Origin: Nitrosopelagicus sp964511265
Lineage (GTDB): Archaea > Thermoproteota > Nitrososphaeria > Nitrososphaerales > Nitrosopumilaceae
Direction: 5' to 3'
Length of the DNA: 64,000 bases
Assembly: GCA_964511265.1 (NCBI GenBank)
Contig: CAZEES010000002.1
Span: 1-64,000 of the forward strand
Shown here: positions 8,506-16,523 of the stretch, piece by piece
Layout of the letters: every line of letters begins with the position of its first letter
Numbering within the stretch: the stretch's first letter is position 1
Translations under genes and position numbers: made by a program
Notes under the pieces: model-generated
Databases searched by the model: none
What the model was told of the DNA's origin: nothing
Seen by the model: the letters and a program-made list of their open reading frames with translations, nothing else

Positions 8506-10062
8506 CTAGACCCCCATCACTCCTTGCATGTACGGCATGATTTGTCCGAGGAAGATGTCAGGATATATTCCGACAACGATAGTAAATCCTGCAAGCACCA
8601 TCATCGGTGCAAGCATGTACCAGCTGCCATCTTTTACGTTTTTTAAATTCTCAGGTAATTTTCCAAAGAATACTCTTTTGAGCATCCAAAGAATGTATGA
8701 CATTGTCAATGCAGTGGCAATTAATCCTAATGCAAACATGAGACTTCTCAAGTCATTTCCTTCTTCGATTGCAGTTTCTAATGCACCGTAAAAGACCATC
8801 CATTCTCCCATGAATCCGCTTGTTGGTGGAATGCCCATGATTGTCAAGCCACCAATTACAGCACATACGGCAGTGATTGGCATTTTACTTGCCAGACCGC
8901 CAAGTTTTGAGAAACTTCGTGTTCCAACTTGAACAATTATTACACCTGCTGTCATGAAGAGGAGTCCTTTACCTAAACCGTGAGAAATGTACATCATCTC
9001 GGCGCCGGCGAGACCATAAGTAGAAAATGAACCAATTGCAAACAGCAGATAGCCCATCTGGCTGATACTAGAGTATGCAAGCATTCGTTTGAAATCATCT
9101 TGCATGAGCGCCATAGCACCACCATAAAACATCGTAACTACACCCCAGATGTTTAGCATGATTGAGATGTCACCATATGTCTGCGGCAGGAACTCTACGA
9201 TTAATCGGAATAATCCATATGCACCAATTCCGATCATTGCAGGGGAAAGTAGTGCGCTAATTGGCGTTGGCGCTGCACCGTGGGCATAAGGCAGCCACAC
9301 ATGGAATATGAATGCAGCAAGTTTCACACCTAATCCTAAGATTATAGCAACCGCAGATACTACTAGAATATCAGGATCAATTTCTGCCTCAGTAATATCT
9401 ACAAAATCAAAACTTCCAACACTTAGACCAATTGCCAAGAAACCAAGTAATAATACAACTGCACCGACATGAGTCCAGAACAAGAATTGTAAAGCTATTC
9501 TTCGTCTGTTTCCATCTCCGTAAAATGCAACTAAGAAAAATGATGGGATGAGCATTACCTCAAAGAAAATATAAAATTCAATTAGGTTAGTAGCTAAAAC
9601 TGTTCCAAGCATTCCCATTGCAAAGACGAGGAACATTGCAAAGTACAAACCAGATTGGCGGTTGACGTATGTCTTTAGTGCAGTTGAATCAACTAGTGCA
9701 GTTGTCTGACCATCAGTAGTTGCACTTTGATGATAATGTTCTTTGAATAATGCCTCAAACTTGTGAACCATGTATGGTTTTGAGTATAATACAAGAACAG
9801 TACTTAGTACATAGATAATTATTGCAAATGGAGTAGCAAGTCCATCAAGTAAGAAACCAAATTCTCCAAACATCGTAGTCCATGGATAATGTTCTTCATA
9901 TGTTCCGCCAAGTGCTGCACTAATCAATATGACAGTGCAGTATAGAAGTAGACCAAAGGTAAACCACGTTGCATGAGTAGGGCCATAGTGCCTACCAATC
10001 AGATATGCAACCGGAGACAATAACAGTGGCAAAAATACCGCCTGTAGAAGAACAAATTCCAT
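8506..10062 (-). CDS. nuoM: NADH-quinone oxidoreductase-like subunit M
   Basis: Antiporter-like proton-pumping subunit, 518 residues and about 14 transmembrane helices. The glutamate of the FYIFFEVMLIPSFFLV helix and the SHGLGKGLLFM segment identify NuoM rather than L or N. It overlaps the nuoK stop by 1 bp and precedes nuoL, which is the transposed order of this operon. Confidence 0.93.
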   Translation of the reverse strand: MEFVLLQAVFLPLLLSPVAYLIGRHYGPTHATWFTFGLLLYCTVILISAALGGTYEEHYPWTTMFGEFGFLLDGLATPFAIIIYVLSTVLVLYSKPYMVHKFEALFKEHYHQSATTDGQTTALVDSTALKTYVNRQSGLYFAMFLVFAMGMLGTVLATNLIEFYIFFEVMLIPSFFLVAFYGDGNRRRIALQFLFWTHVGAVVLLLGFLAIGLSVGSFDFVDITEAEIDPDILVVSAVAIILGLGVKLAAFIFHVWLPYAHGAAPTPISALLSPAMIGIGAYGLFRLIVEFLPQTYGDISIMLNIWGVVTMFYGGAMALMQDDFKRMLAYSSISQMGYLLFAIGSFSTYGLAGAEMMYISHGLGKGLLFMTAGVIIVQVGTRSFSKLGGLASKMPITAVCAVIGGLTIMGIPPTSGFMGEWMVFYGALETAIEEGNDLRSLMFALGLIATALTMSYILWMLKRVFFGKLPENLKNVKDGSWYMLAPMMVLAGFTIVVGIYPDIFLGQIMPYMQGVMGV

Positions 10063-10367
10063 TATCCTTTCAAGCTCCTAAAGTCTGCAATATCGATATT
10101 TTTGTACATACGATATGCTACTATGATTAATGCAAGTCCGACTGCAACTTCTGCTGCAGCAATTGCAATTGAGAATAGTGCAAGTGTTTGTCCACCACTG
10201 TGTGGCATGAATCTGGCAAATGCAACAAGATTCAGATTTGCAGCATTGACAATAATTTCAACTGCAAATAACATTCGAATTGCATTACGTTTTACTGCTA
10301 AACCATAAATTCCAATGCCCAGCAGGGCAATGGATACTAATACAAACTCAATCAGCTCATTGCTCAT
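10062..10367 (-). CDS. nuoK: NADH-quinone oxidoreductase-like subunit K
   Basis: Small three-helix membrane subunit (101 residues). It carries the conserved glutamates of NuoK in MLFAVEIIVNAANLNLVAF and in IAAAEVAVGLALIV-like context, which lie in the proton path of the membrane arm. It overlaps nuoJ by 11 bp and nuoM by 1 bp. Confidence 0.94.
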   Translation of the reverse strand: MSNELIEFVLVSIALLGIGIYGLAVKRNAIRMLFAVEIIVNAANLNLVAFARFMPHSGGQTLALFSIAIAAAEVAVGLALIIVAYRMYKNIDIADFRSLKG

Positions 10368-10863
10368 TCTCTACTGTATCCTCCCTTCTTGCTAGAACTA
10401 ATGCACCCATAACAGAGCCTGCTAAAATCAGAGCCATCATGATTAATGCTGGCCAATAATATGTGAGAAAGTCGCCGCCTATTTCTCTAAAGTCCACAGG
10501 ATCAGAGTCTGTGGTGATTGTTTTAATTCCAGAATCCATAATGATTGCGCCTAGTGCCATAATTGTGATCAACATAAGACCAATACCTGCAAATTTCCTT
10601 TTCGGGTCCTCGATTTTTTTGAATATGAGTTCTCTTTTCACAAGCATTACAGTGAATAAGATAAGGACAGCAATTGAACCGACATATACTGCTAGCTGGA
10701 ACATTGCAACAAATGGAGAGTCTAACATTACATAGAATCCTGCAACACCACCAAGTGTTCCCATTAAAGCAATTGAACCATAAACAAGTGAACGCATCTC
10801 AAGTGCAGCAATTGCAGAGCCAATTGTTAGCACAGACATTGCTAAGAACAGTGCATCAGCCAT
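10357..10863 (-). CDS. nuoJ: NADH-quinone oxidoreductase-like subunit J
   Basis: Five-helix membrane subunit with the NuoJ pattern FQLAVYVGSIAVLILFTVML, which contains the pi-bulge helix involved in coupling. ATG 10863 is preferred over the in-frame GTG at 10872: the GTG is part of a GGGGTG ribosome binding site 6 nt before the ATG. The gene overlaps the 3' end of nuoI, so the two are translationally coupled. Confidence 0.93.
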   Translation of the reverse strand: MADALFLAMSVLTIGSAIAALEMRSLVYGSIALMGTLGGVAGFYVMLDSPFVAMFQLAVYVGSIAVLILFTVMLVKRELIFKKIEDPKRKFAGIGLMLITIMALGAIIMDSGIKTITTDSDPVDFREIGGDFLTYYWPALIMMALILAGSVMGALVLARREDTVENEQ

Positions 10864-11353
10864 GTCTTGCACCCCGTTTGTCTATGATTAGCTCTGAATC
10901 TTGTTGAACTTGTGGTTTAACCTGTAATTGTGCAGGAGTGTAGATCAAGCCCTCTTTAGTAAATGATGATAATTCATAGTCATTTGACATGTAGATTGAA
11001 TAGAAAGGACATGCATCAACACACAATCCACAAAAGACACATTTTCCATAATCAATTTGTGGCATGATTGCTTTTTTATTGTGTGACCATTTGTCAGGAA
11101 CCTTAACCATTGCGATTGCTTCTGCTACACCTTCACATGCAATTGAGCATAGTTGACATCCAGTACAGTGATCATGGAATAACATATGTCGACCTTTTAG
11201 ACCAGCAATAGCCACACCTGAAGCAGGATCAAATTGATAGCCATCACCAACAAATTTCAATTTTTGTTCAGGATATCTCAAAGTGAAACGTTTTATTGCC
11301 AGATGTTTAATTCCAGAGTTTAATGCTTTGATAATTCCAGTTGCGGTTCCCAT
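10856..11353 (-). CDS. nuoI: NADH-quinone oxidoreductase-like subunit I (2x[4Fe-4S])
   Basis: Peripheral electron-transfer subunit of 165 residues carrying two [4Fe-4S] clusters (N6a/N6b equivalents). The two motifs are CTGCQLCSIACEG and CVFCGLCVDACPF. It passes electrons towards NuoB. The 5' end overlaps nuoH by 1 bp. Because nuoEFG are absent, this subunit is the likely entry point for electrons from ferredoxin or another soluble donor. Confidence 0.96.
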   Translation of the reverse strand: MGTATGIIKALNSGIKHLAIKRFTLRYPEQKLKFVGDGYQFDPASGVAIAGLKGRHMLFHDHCTGCQLCSIACEGVAEAIAMVKVPDKWSHNKKAIMPQIDYGKCVFCGLCVDACPFYSIYMSNDYELSSFTKEGLIYTPAQLQVKPQVQQDSELIIDKRGARHG

Positions 11354-12729
11354 TACAAAATTCCTCCAGGTCCTATAACTCCAGCATACACCAAGCCTAG
11401 AGCAACAAAGATGTTAACGAAAGCCAAACCGATTAGTTTGTACCATCCAATGTGTAACAACATGTCAATTCTAATTCTTGGGAATACACCTCTTGGTAAG
11501 AGTATGAAGAAGATCACTCCAACTGTTTTTAGTACAAACCAGATAACACCACTAATCATTAGCTGTCCACTCGTGTACATCAGTTCACCCTGCTGCTGTT
11601 TGACCCATTCATTAGGATCAGCATCAAATAATGGCAAGCCAGGTGCATGAACTGTCAAGATTGGATCACCAGCGTAATTTGGAATTGGTGTTCCCTCCAT
11701 GATAAGCTGGGTATCTAATGGAGGCCAGAATACTGGACCAGTCCATCCGCCTAAGAAAATTATTACAAACAATGCAGCAAATGCATAAAGTTTGAGATAA
11801 GAACCAAGTTGTACTAATCCATACATCATGCCAGAAAATTCAGTTAACCATCCTGCAACAATCTCACTTTCTGCTTCTGGAAGATCAAATGGAATTCTTT
11901 CTAGTTCAGCTAACATTGCAATAAAGAATACAATTGCACCAATCGGCATGAAGATGATCCATGGGAAGCTGCTTTGTGATTCAACAATTTCACTAAGGTT
12001 CAGAGTTCCAGTTAGAATAACAACTCCAAGTAGTGACAAGATGAGAGGAATTTCAAATGATACCATTTGGTGTAGTGCTCTAATTCCACCAATGAATGGG
12101 AACTTGCTGTTAGCAGACCAAGCTGAGAGAATTGTAATGATTGGGAAGAATCCAATTACAGCAAATACTGCAAGTAGACCAACATCTAGGTCTGCTACAA
12201 CCCAGCCTCCAGGTGCAACAGGGATTAATGCTACAAATGCCGCAGCAGCCCCAACAAACAGTACTGGTGCTGCCCAGAATAATGGTTTGTCTGCCTTTGC
12301 TGGAATGATAATTTCTTTTGAGATTAGTTTCAGACCATCTCCTGCTAATTGTAAGATACCCTCAATTTTTCCACAGTAAAATGGACCTACACGAAGTTGT
12401 AGTTTTGCCAACATCTTTCTTTCAACAAAGATTGTTCCAGCAGCTATCAATGCCGCAAAGCCAAATCCGGGAAATGCTGCAATTCTGAACAAGTCGGAGT
12501 AAATGAATGATTTGATGAGGGGAATCTGCATTGTTGGGTTGAACAGCCAAGTAAATGCCAAGAAAGCAGTTAAGAGTTCACCATCAATTACTGGCAAGTC
12601 TCCATAGAATAATCCAATTTGAATTGCAGGAATTCCAGCTAGTGTAACAAGTGTTATAATCCAAAATAAATTATCAAAAACTCCTTTGAGGAAGTATCCA
12701 AGTCGGAATTTTGGTGCAATAACGGACAT
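11353..12729 (-). CDS. nuoH: NADH-quinone oxidoreductase-like subunit H
   Basis: Membrane subunit that forms the quinone-access channel with NuoB and NuoD. ERKMLAKLQLRVGPFYCGK and the ELERIPFDLPEAESEIVAGW loop are near-invariant NuoH signatures. At 458 residues it is longer than the roughly 330 of typical NuoH, owing to an N-terminal extension and a hydrophilic insertion before the last helices. Confidence 0.95.
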   Translation of the reverse strand: MSVIAPKFRLGYFLKGVFDNLFWIITLVTLAGIPAIQIGLFYGDLPVIDGELLTAFLAFTWLFNPTMQIPLIKSFIYSDLFRIAAFPGFGFAALIAAGTIFVERKMLAKLQLRVGPFYCGKIEGILQLAGDGLKLISKEIIIPAKADKPLFWAAPVLFVGAAAAFVALIPVAPGGWVVADLDVGLLAVFAVIGFFPIITILSAWSANSKFPFIGGIRALHQMVSFEIPLILSLLGVVILTGTLNLSEIVESQSSFPWIIFMPIGAIVFFIAMLAELERIPFDLPEAESEIVAGWLTEFSGMMYGLVQLGSYLKLYAFAALFVIIFLGGWTGPVFWPPLDTQLIMEGTPIPNYAGDPILTVHAPGLPLFDADPNEWVKQQQGELMYTSGQLMISGVIWFVLKTVGVIFFILLPRGVFPRIRIDMLLHIGWYKLIGLAFVNIFVALGLVYAGVIGPGGIL

Positions 12730-13881
12730 TTATCGGTCAGCCTCCACTGGCCAGTAGTTTAAACTCCAGTAAACTGCCGGCATGTTTCCAAGTTTCTCAC
12801 CTTTTAGCAGATATGGCAATGCAATCAAGTTTCTAAAAGAGCCAACGCTTAGTTTTAGACGATATGGTTCTGGTTTACTTTTCGAAATTATGTGACAACC
12901 TGCTGCGCCTCTTCCACTTTCAACTCTACGATATACTTCCTCGTCTTTGCCCTTTGGATTTGGTTTTAATTTTGTTCTAATTGAACCAGACTTTGGCATC
13001 TTCTCTAATGCTTGTCGTATAATGTTACAACTCTCTATCATGTCAAGCCATGGAATTTTGGAACGTGCGTATGAATCACCTGCTTTCAGTACATTTGTGT
13101 GAACATCAAGTTCATCATAAACATCATATGGTTCTTTAACTCTAACATCATAATCAACACCACTTGCACGTAGAACAGAACCAGTTGTACCCAAACGAAT
13201 TGCATCTTCTCTAGATAATACACCAGCATCTTCTGTTCGTGCTTTTAAGATTGGATTATCATAGAAGACGTCAGCGTATTCTTTGATACGTTTTTCAAAG
13301 TAGTTGACTTGTCGTAAACAAACATCTTCAAAGTTTGCAGGAACGTCATTTCTAACGCCACCTGGAATAAAATATGAATGAGTTACTCTAGCACCAGTTA
13401 TTTTTTCCATTAAATCAATTAAAAGTTCCCTGTCACCTGCAGGCCACATGAACATTGTGGAGTGACCAAGAAATATTCCATAAATTGCAAGCCAATACTG
13501 AATGTAAATACATCTGTTTAGCTCAGCTGCGATAACTCTAATGTATTTTGCACGTTCTGAGACCTCGATACCAACCAAGTCCTCAACACCCAAAACGTAA
13601 GGATACAAAATATTACAAGAATCATGGATTACAGGTCTTTCTAAATGAGGAATGTTTAAGATGTAATTTCTTACTTCAGCCATTTTTTCTTCGCCACGAT
13701 GGACATAGCCTGGATCCGGATCAGCATCAACAATGTAATCACCATCAATTTTTACGATAATTCTCATGTGTCCAGAACCTGGATGTTGTGGACCGACATT
13801 GAGAGTCATTATACGGTCGTCTACTTGGTCAACTTGTAGACCAGGAGGCATTTGTTTGGTTGGGATTAGTTGGTCGGTCAT
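12730..13881 (-). CDS. nuoD: NADH-quinone oxidoreductase-like subunit D
   Basis: The 49-kDa subunit that forms the quinone site with NuoB. The GPQHPGSGHMRI motif (quinone-site histidine), the DPDPGYVHRGEEKMAE segment and the C-terminal hydrogenase-derived fold are all present in 383 residues. It lies one base from nuoH and one base from nuoC. NuoC and NuoD are separate genes here, not fused as in E. coli. Confidence 0.96.
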   Translation of the reverse strand: MTDQLIPTKQMPPGLQVDQVDDRIMTLNVGPQHPGSGHMRIIVKIDGDYIVDADPDPGYVHRGEEKMAEVRNYILNIPHLERPVIHDSCNILYPYVLGVEDLVGIEVSERAKYIRVIAAELNRCIYIQYWLAIYGIFLGHSTMFMWPAGDRELLIDLMEKITGARVTHSYFIPGGVRNDVPANFEDVCLRQVNYFEKRIKEYADVFYDNPILKARTEDAGVLSREDAIRLGTTGSVLRASGVDYDVRVKEPYDVYDELDVHTNVLKAGDSYARSKIPWLDMIESCNIIRQALEKMPKSGSIRTKLKPNPKGKDEEVYRRVESGRGAAGCHIISKSKPEPYRLKLSVGSFRNLIALPYLLKGEKLGNMPAVYWSLNYWPVEADR

Positions 13882-13882
13882 T

Positions 13883-14476
13883 TTATCTTCCTTTATTTGA
13901 AAAGTCCTTTCTTAGCGGAGGTAAATCAGCCCAGTCTTCAGGCAGTAATAAACGTCGATTATCAGGATGTCCTTCAAAGTAAACACCAAGCATTTCAAAT
14001 ATTTCACGTTCATGGAACTCAACACTGTAAAACATTTCTCTCAGACTGGATAGTTTTGTAGAATCATTTCCTGGGTTTGGCTTTTCTTCACGTGGAGCTC
14101 TGGTTGCAAGAGCTAAGACTTGCTTTGAATAAGCAGGATCTGTGTAAGAGCCCAAGTGGTATATGACACCAATCTCTTTGTCTTCAGGAAAATCAACTCC
14201 AGTAACAGATTCTGCATGATCAAATGGAGTATTATCTTTGATAAATTTAGCAACATCTACAATTTTTTCTTTTTTCACATTTACTCTAGTTCTATTTTCT
14301 TTGATGTATTCTACTTCAACATCATCAGAAAAGTGATTTGTGATTTGATCAATAAAAGATTTTTCAAATGCAGGTACAGGTACTTCTGCTTTTGGCGGTG
14401 GTGTAGCTTTTGGCGGTGGTGTAGCTTTTGGTGGCGGTGTAGCTTTTGGCGGCGGTGTAGTTTCAGATGTACTCAT
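13883..14476 (-). CDS. nuoC: NADH-quinone oxidoreductase-like subunit C with Pro-rich repeat N-terminus
   Basis: The 30-kDa subunit that docks NuoD to the rest of the peripheral arm. The core (about residues 40-197) ends with the expected EREIFEMLGVYFEGHPDNRRLLLPEDW. The first 35 residues are low complexity: four copies of TPPPKA encoded by an 18-bp tandem repeat. The tail is probably disordered and exposed at the cytoplasmic face. Confidence 0.94.
   Translation of the reverse strand: MSTSETTPPPKATPPPKATPPPKATPPPKAEVPVPAFEKSFIDQITNHFSDDVEVEYIKENRTRVNVKKEKIVDVAKFIKDNTPFDHAESVTGVDFPEDKEIGVIYHLGSYTDPAYSKQVLALATRAPREEKPNPGNDSTKLSSLREMFYSVEFHEREIFEMLGVYFEGHPDNRRLLLPEDWADLPPLRKDFSNKGR
14388..14459 (-). 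repeat. 18-bp tandem repeat, 4 copies, encoding TPPPKA
   Basis: Four near-identical 18-bp units lie in frame within the start of nuoC. They differ only at third codon positions (ggt/ggc). Each unit adds six residues, so copy number can vary without a frameshift. Confidence 0.9.
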
Positions 14477-14486
14477 AATTTTTTAC

Positions 14487-15002
14487 CTATCTAGCCTTCA
14501 TCCTTTTGATTTTTTCTTGCAACAACATGCATCCTTGAATCAAGGTTTCAGGTCTAGGAGGACAACCAGGAACGTACACATCTACTGGAAGAATTCCATC
14601 AATTCCAGGTAACACATTGTATGAATCAAAGTACAAACCCCCAGTAATTGCACATGCACCCATGGCAATCACATATTTTGGGTCTGGCATTTGATCATAG
14701 ACTAATCTTAGTCTTGGTGCCATTTTTCGTGTGATTGTTCCTTGTACAACGACGAGATCACACTGTCGTAATGATCCAAAAGCTTCGATGATACCGAATC
14801 TTTCTACGTCATATCTTGGACTCGATGCTGCTCCAAACTCAACACTACAACATGCTGTTTCAATGTGTACAGGCCATAACGACCACATTCGACCCCAGTT
14901 GATTGCCATACCTAATGGTTGATCAACTGCTTTGTACAAAATGTCGCCAAGTTTTCCTACAAACACATTTGCGTTTTGTGGTGTTACAAGTTCTTTTAGC
15001 AA
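14487..15002 (-). CDS. nuoB: NADH-quinone oxidoreductase-like subunit B
   Basis: Carries the terminal [4Fe-4S] cluster N2 next to the quinone site. The tandem cysteines in ETACCSVEFG, a further cysteine in MGACAITGG and VPGCPPRPE give the four ligands. It starts at TTG 15002, supported by an AGGTGAGG ribosome binding site 7 nt upstream (15009-15017). A TATA-like tctatatac at about 15033-15041 in the nuoA-nuoB gap could act as a second promoter. Confidence 0.95.
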   Translation of the reverse strand: MLKELVTPQNANVFVGKLGDILYKAVDQPLGMAINWGRMWSLWPVHIETACCSVEFGAASSPRYDVERFGIIEAFGSLRQCDLVVVQGTITRKMAPRLRLVYDQMPDPKYVIAMGACAITGGLYFDSYNVLPGIDGILPVDVYVPGCPPRPETLIQGCMLLQEKIKRMKAR

Positions 15003-15008
15003 CTTAGT

Positions 15009-15017
15009 TCCTCACCT
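15009..15017 (-). promoter_or_regulatory. Strong ribosome binding site of nuoB
   Basis: Minus-strand AGGTGAGG lies 7 nt before the TTG start of nuoB. It matches the archaeal anti-SD complement (GGAGGTGAT region) and decides the unusual TTG start. Confidence 0.65.
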
Positions 15018-15042
15018 TGATAGTTTTTACTAGTATATAGAA

Positions 15043-15423
15043 TTACCAAATGTCTTTCCTCTTTGATTGATATAATGCGTATGCCATTGCAGCAAACATA
15101 ATTCCTAAGAATGCAATAATGGGTAATGTTGCAGTTCGTGGAAGATCTAAAAGTGTACTTCCCCATGCATACAAGAAAATTGCCATAACATCAAAAATGA
15201 CAAACATCAGGACATATGCATAATACTGCATCATGAAATGAGTACGGCCTGCACCGGATGGAACTTGACCACATTCCATAGGGAGCGTTTTAACGGGATT
15301 TGGTTGTTTTTTGTTCTCTGGTGAAATCATTCTAGATATGATTAAAGCAGGAATCATAGCGGCACATGCAAAGCCAAACATTAGCAAAACATTACTGTAT
15401 GAACTTACACTCTCGCCAACCAA
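15043..15423 (-). CDS. nuoA: NADH-quinone oxidoreductase-like subunit A
   Basis: Three-helix membrane subunit and first gene of the operon. NPVKTLPMECGQVPSG in the first loop contains the conserved glutamate and cysteine of NuoA. The start is TTG at 15423, 28 bp from the centre of a TATA element on the minus strand, so the transcript is probably leaderless. Confidence 0.94.
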   Translation of the reverse strand: MVGESVSSYSNVLLMFGFACAAMIPALIISRMISPENKKQPNPVKTLPMECGQVPSGAGRTHFMMQYYAYVLMFVIFDVMAIFLYAWGSTLLDLPRTATLPIIAFLGIMFAAMAYALYQSKRKDIW

Positions 15424-15447
15424 GTTAAACGAACTCCCTTCGCTGAA

Positions 15448-15455
15448 AATATAAA
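15448..15455 (-). promoter_or_regulatory. TATA element of the nuo operon
   Basis: Minus-strand TTTATATT is centred 28 bp upstream of the nuoA start, the usual archaeal spacing for TBP-dependent initiation at or beside the start codon. Confidence 0.55.
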
Positions 15456-15537
15456 GCTATAGAGAATTTTTTCGATCAAAATTTGATTTTTTTACCAAGT
15501 CCTCTAAATTGATATACAACAAAAAATGAGGATTTCT

Positions 15538-16008
15538 ATGTTAGTCAACGTTGGAGATCAAGCACCAAAATTCGAGTTAGTTGATGGAGATCTGAAATTT
15601 AGATCATTAGATGAATTTAAAGGTAAAAAAGTTGTTATTTCTTTTTTTGTTGCAGCCAGTTCTCCAGTATGTGAAGTTGAACTTTGTACATTTAGAGATT
15701 CATTAAATGATATCTCAGAATTAGGCGCACAGGTAATTGCAATTAGTAATGATGGACCATTTGCAAACAAGGCATTTGCAGAGAAAAATAATTACAATTT
15801 TCCAGTATTAGGAGATTACACAAGTCAAACAATCAAAGACTATGACGTTTTATTACAAGATTTGTTACACGTAAAAGATTACAATGCAGCAAAACGTTCA
15901 GTTTTCATCTTAGATGAAGAGCACAAAGTAATTTGGAAATGGGTTTCGGAGGATCCATTAAAAGAACCAGATTACGGTGAAATTATGAACGTACTAAAAT
16001 CAAACTAG
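15538..16008 (+). CDS. Peroxiredoxin (AhpC/TSA, BCP/PrxQ-like)
   Basis: Thiol peroxidase that reduces H2O2 and organic peroxides. The active segment is AASSPVCEVELCTFRD: the peroxidatic cysteine is followed five residues later by a second cysteine, as in PrxQ. The motif has Ala and Ser where P and T are usual. ATG 15538 is preferred over ATG 15526 because a TATA-like gatatac is about 25 bp upstream and GAGG about 6 nt upstream. It diverges from nuoA, consistent with protection of the respiratory chain (inference). Confidence 0.9.
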   Translation: MLVNVGDQAPKFELVDGDLKFRSLDEFKGKKVVISFFVAASSPVCEVELCTFRDSLNDISELGAQVIAISNDGPFANKAFAEKNNYNFPVLGDYTSQTIKDYDVLLQDLLHVKDYNAAKRSVFILDEEHKVIWKWVSEDPLKEPDYGEIMNVLKSN

Positions 16009-16521
16009 TTATTCTATATCTGCAATGATATCATTTTTGTTTACAGATGTACCTTCTTTAATTTTGATACCTTTGACGGTACCATCTTTTTGAGCTTTGA
16101 CAGAAACTTGCATCTTCATTGATTCAAGAACACAAACAACATCACCCTTCTTTACTTCAGAGCCATCATCTACGTTAATTGATACAACTTTTCCAGGAAT
16201 CTGACTTCGTAAAGTAGTTTGTCGACCACCAGAATCAGAGCCACCCGAGTTTTTGTAAACAATTTCATCCAAGTGGGAGTTCATGTTTACAGAAAGTGAT
16301 GAGCCGTCAACGATAAATTTCATTTCAGATGTTTGATTCTCAATATATCTTACAGTATGAAACTCATTATCTAGAACAAATTCCATTACACCTGCATTGA
16401 TGTTTAAAATTTTAAGAATGTGTTCGTTGTCTTTAATTTTAATACGATATTCATCTTGCGAGATTTTTTCAAGGATTTCTCCATCAATTATCTCATCAGA
16501 ATCTTGTACTTTGTATTTCAT
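16009..16521 (-). CDS. accB: Biotin carboxyl carrier protein of acetyl/propionyl-CoA carboxylase
   Basis: Carries the biotin that shuttles CO2 between the carboxylase and transferase subunits. The biotinylation motif ESMKM lies at residues 133-137, with K136 the biotin acceptor in a C-terminal lipoyl/biotinyl domain (about 100-170). The first 95 residues form a separate beta-rich region, probably the contact domain of propionyl-CoA carboxylase-type carriers. It is the last gene of the three-gene carboxylase operon. Confidence 0.93.
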   Translation of the reverse strand: MKYKVQDSDEIIDGEILEKISQDEYRIKIKDNEHILKILNINAGVMEFVLDNEFHTVRYIENQTSEMKFIVDGSSLSVNMNSHLDEIVYKNSGGSDSGGRQTTLRSQIPGKVVSINVDDGSEVKKGDVVCVLESMKMQVSVKAQKDGTVKGIKIKEGTSVNKNDIIADIE

Positions 16522-16523
16522 CT

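Noticed and set aside
11828..12379. 183-residue open frame antisense to nuoH
   Set aside because: It mirrors a well-identified membrane gene in AT-rich DNA; the translation has no domain and the nuoH frame has clear family motifs.
14388..14459. Regular repeat that could suggest a CRISPR array
   Set aside because: Units are contiguous, without unique spacers, and code in frame for TPPPKA. No CRISPR array was seen elsewhere in the window.
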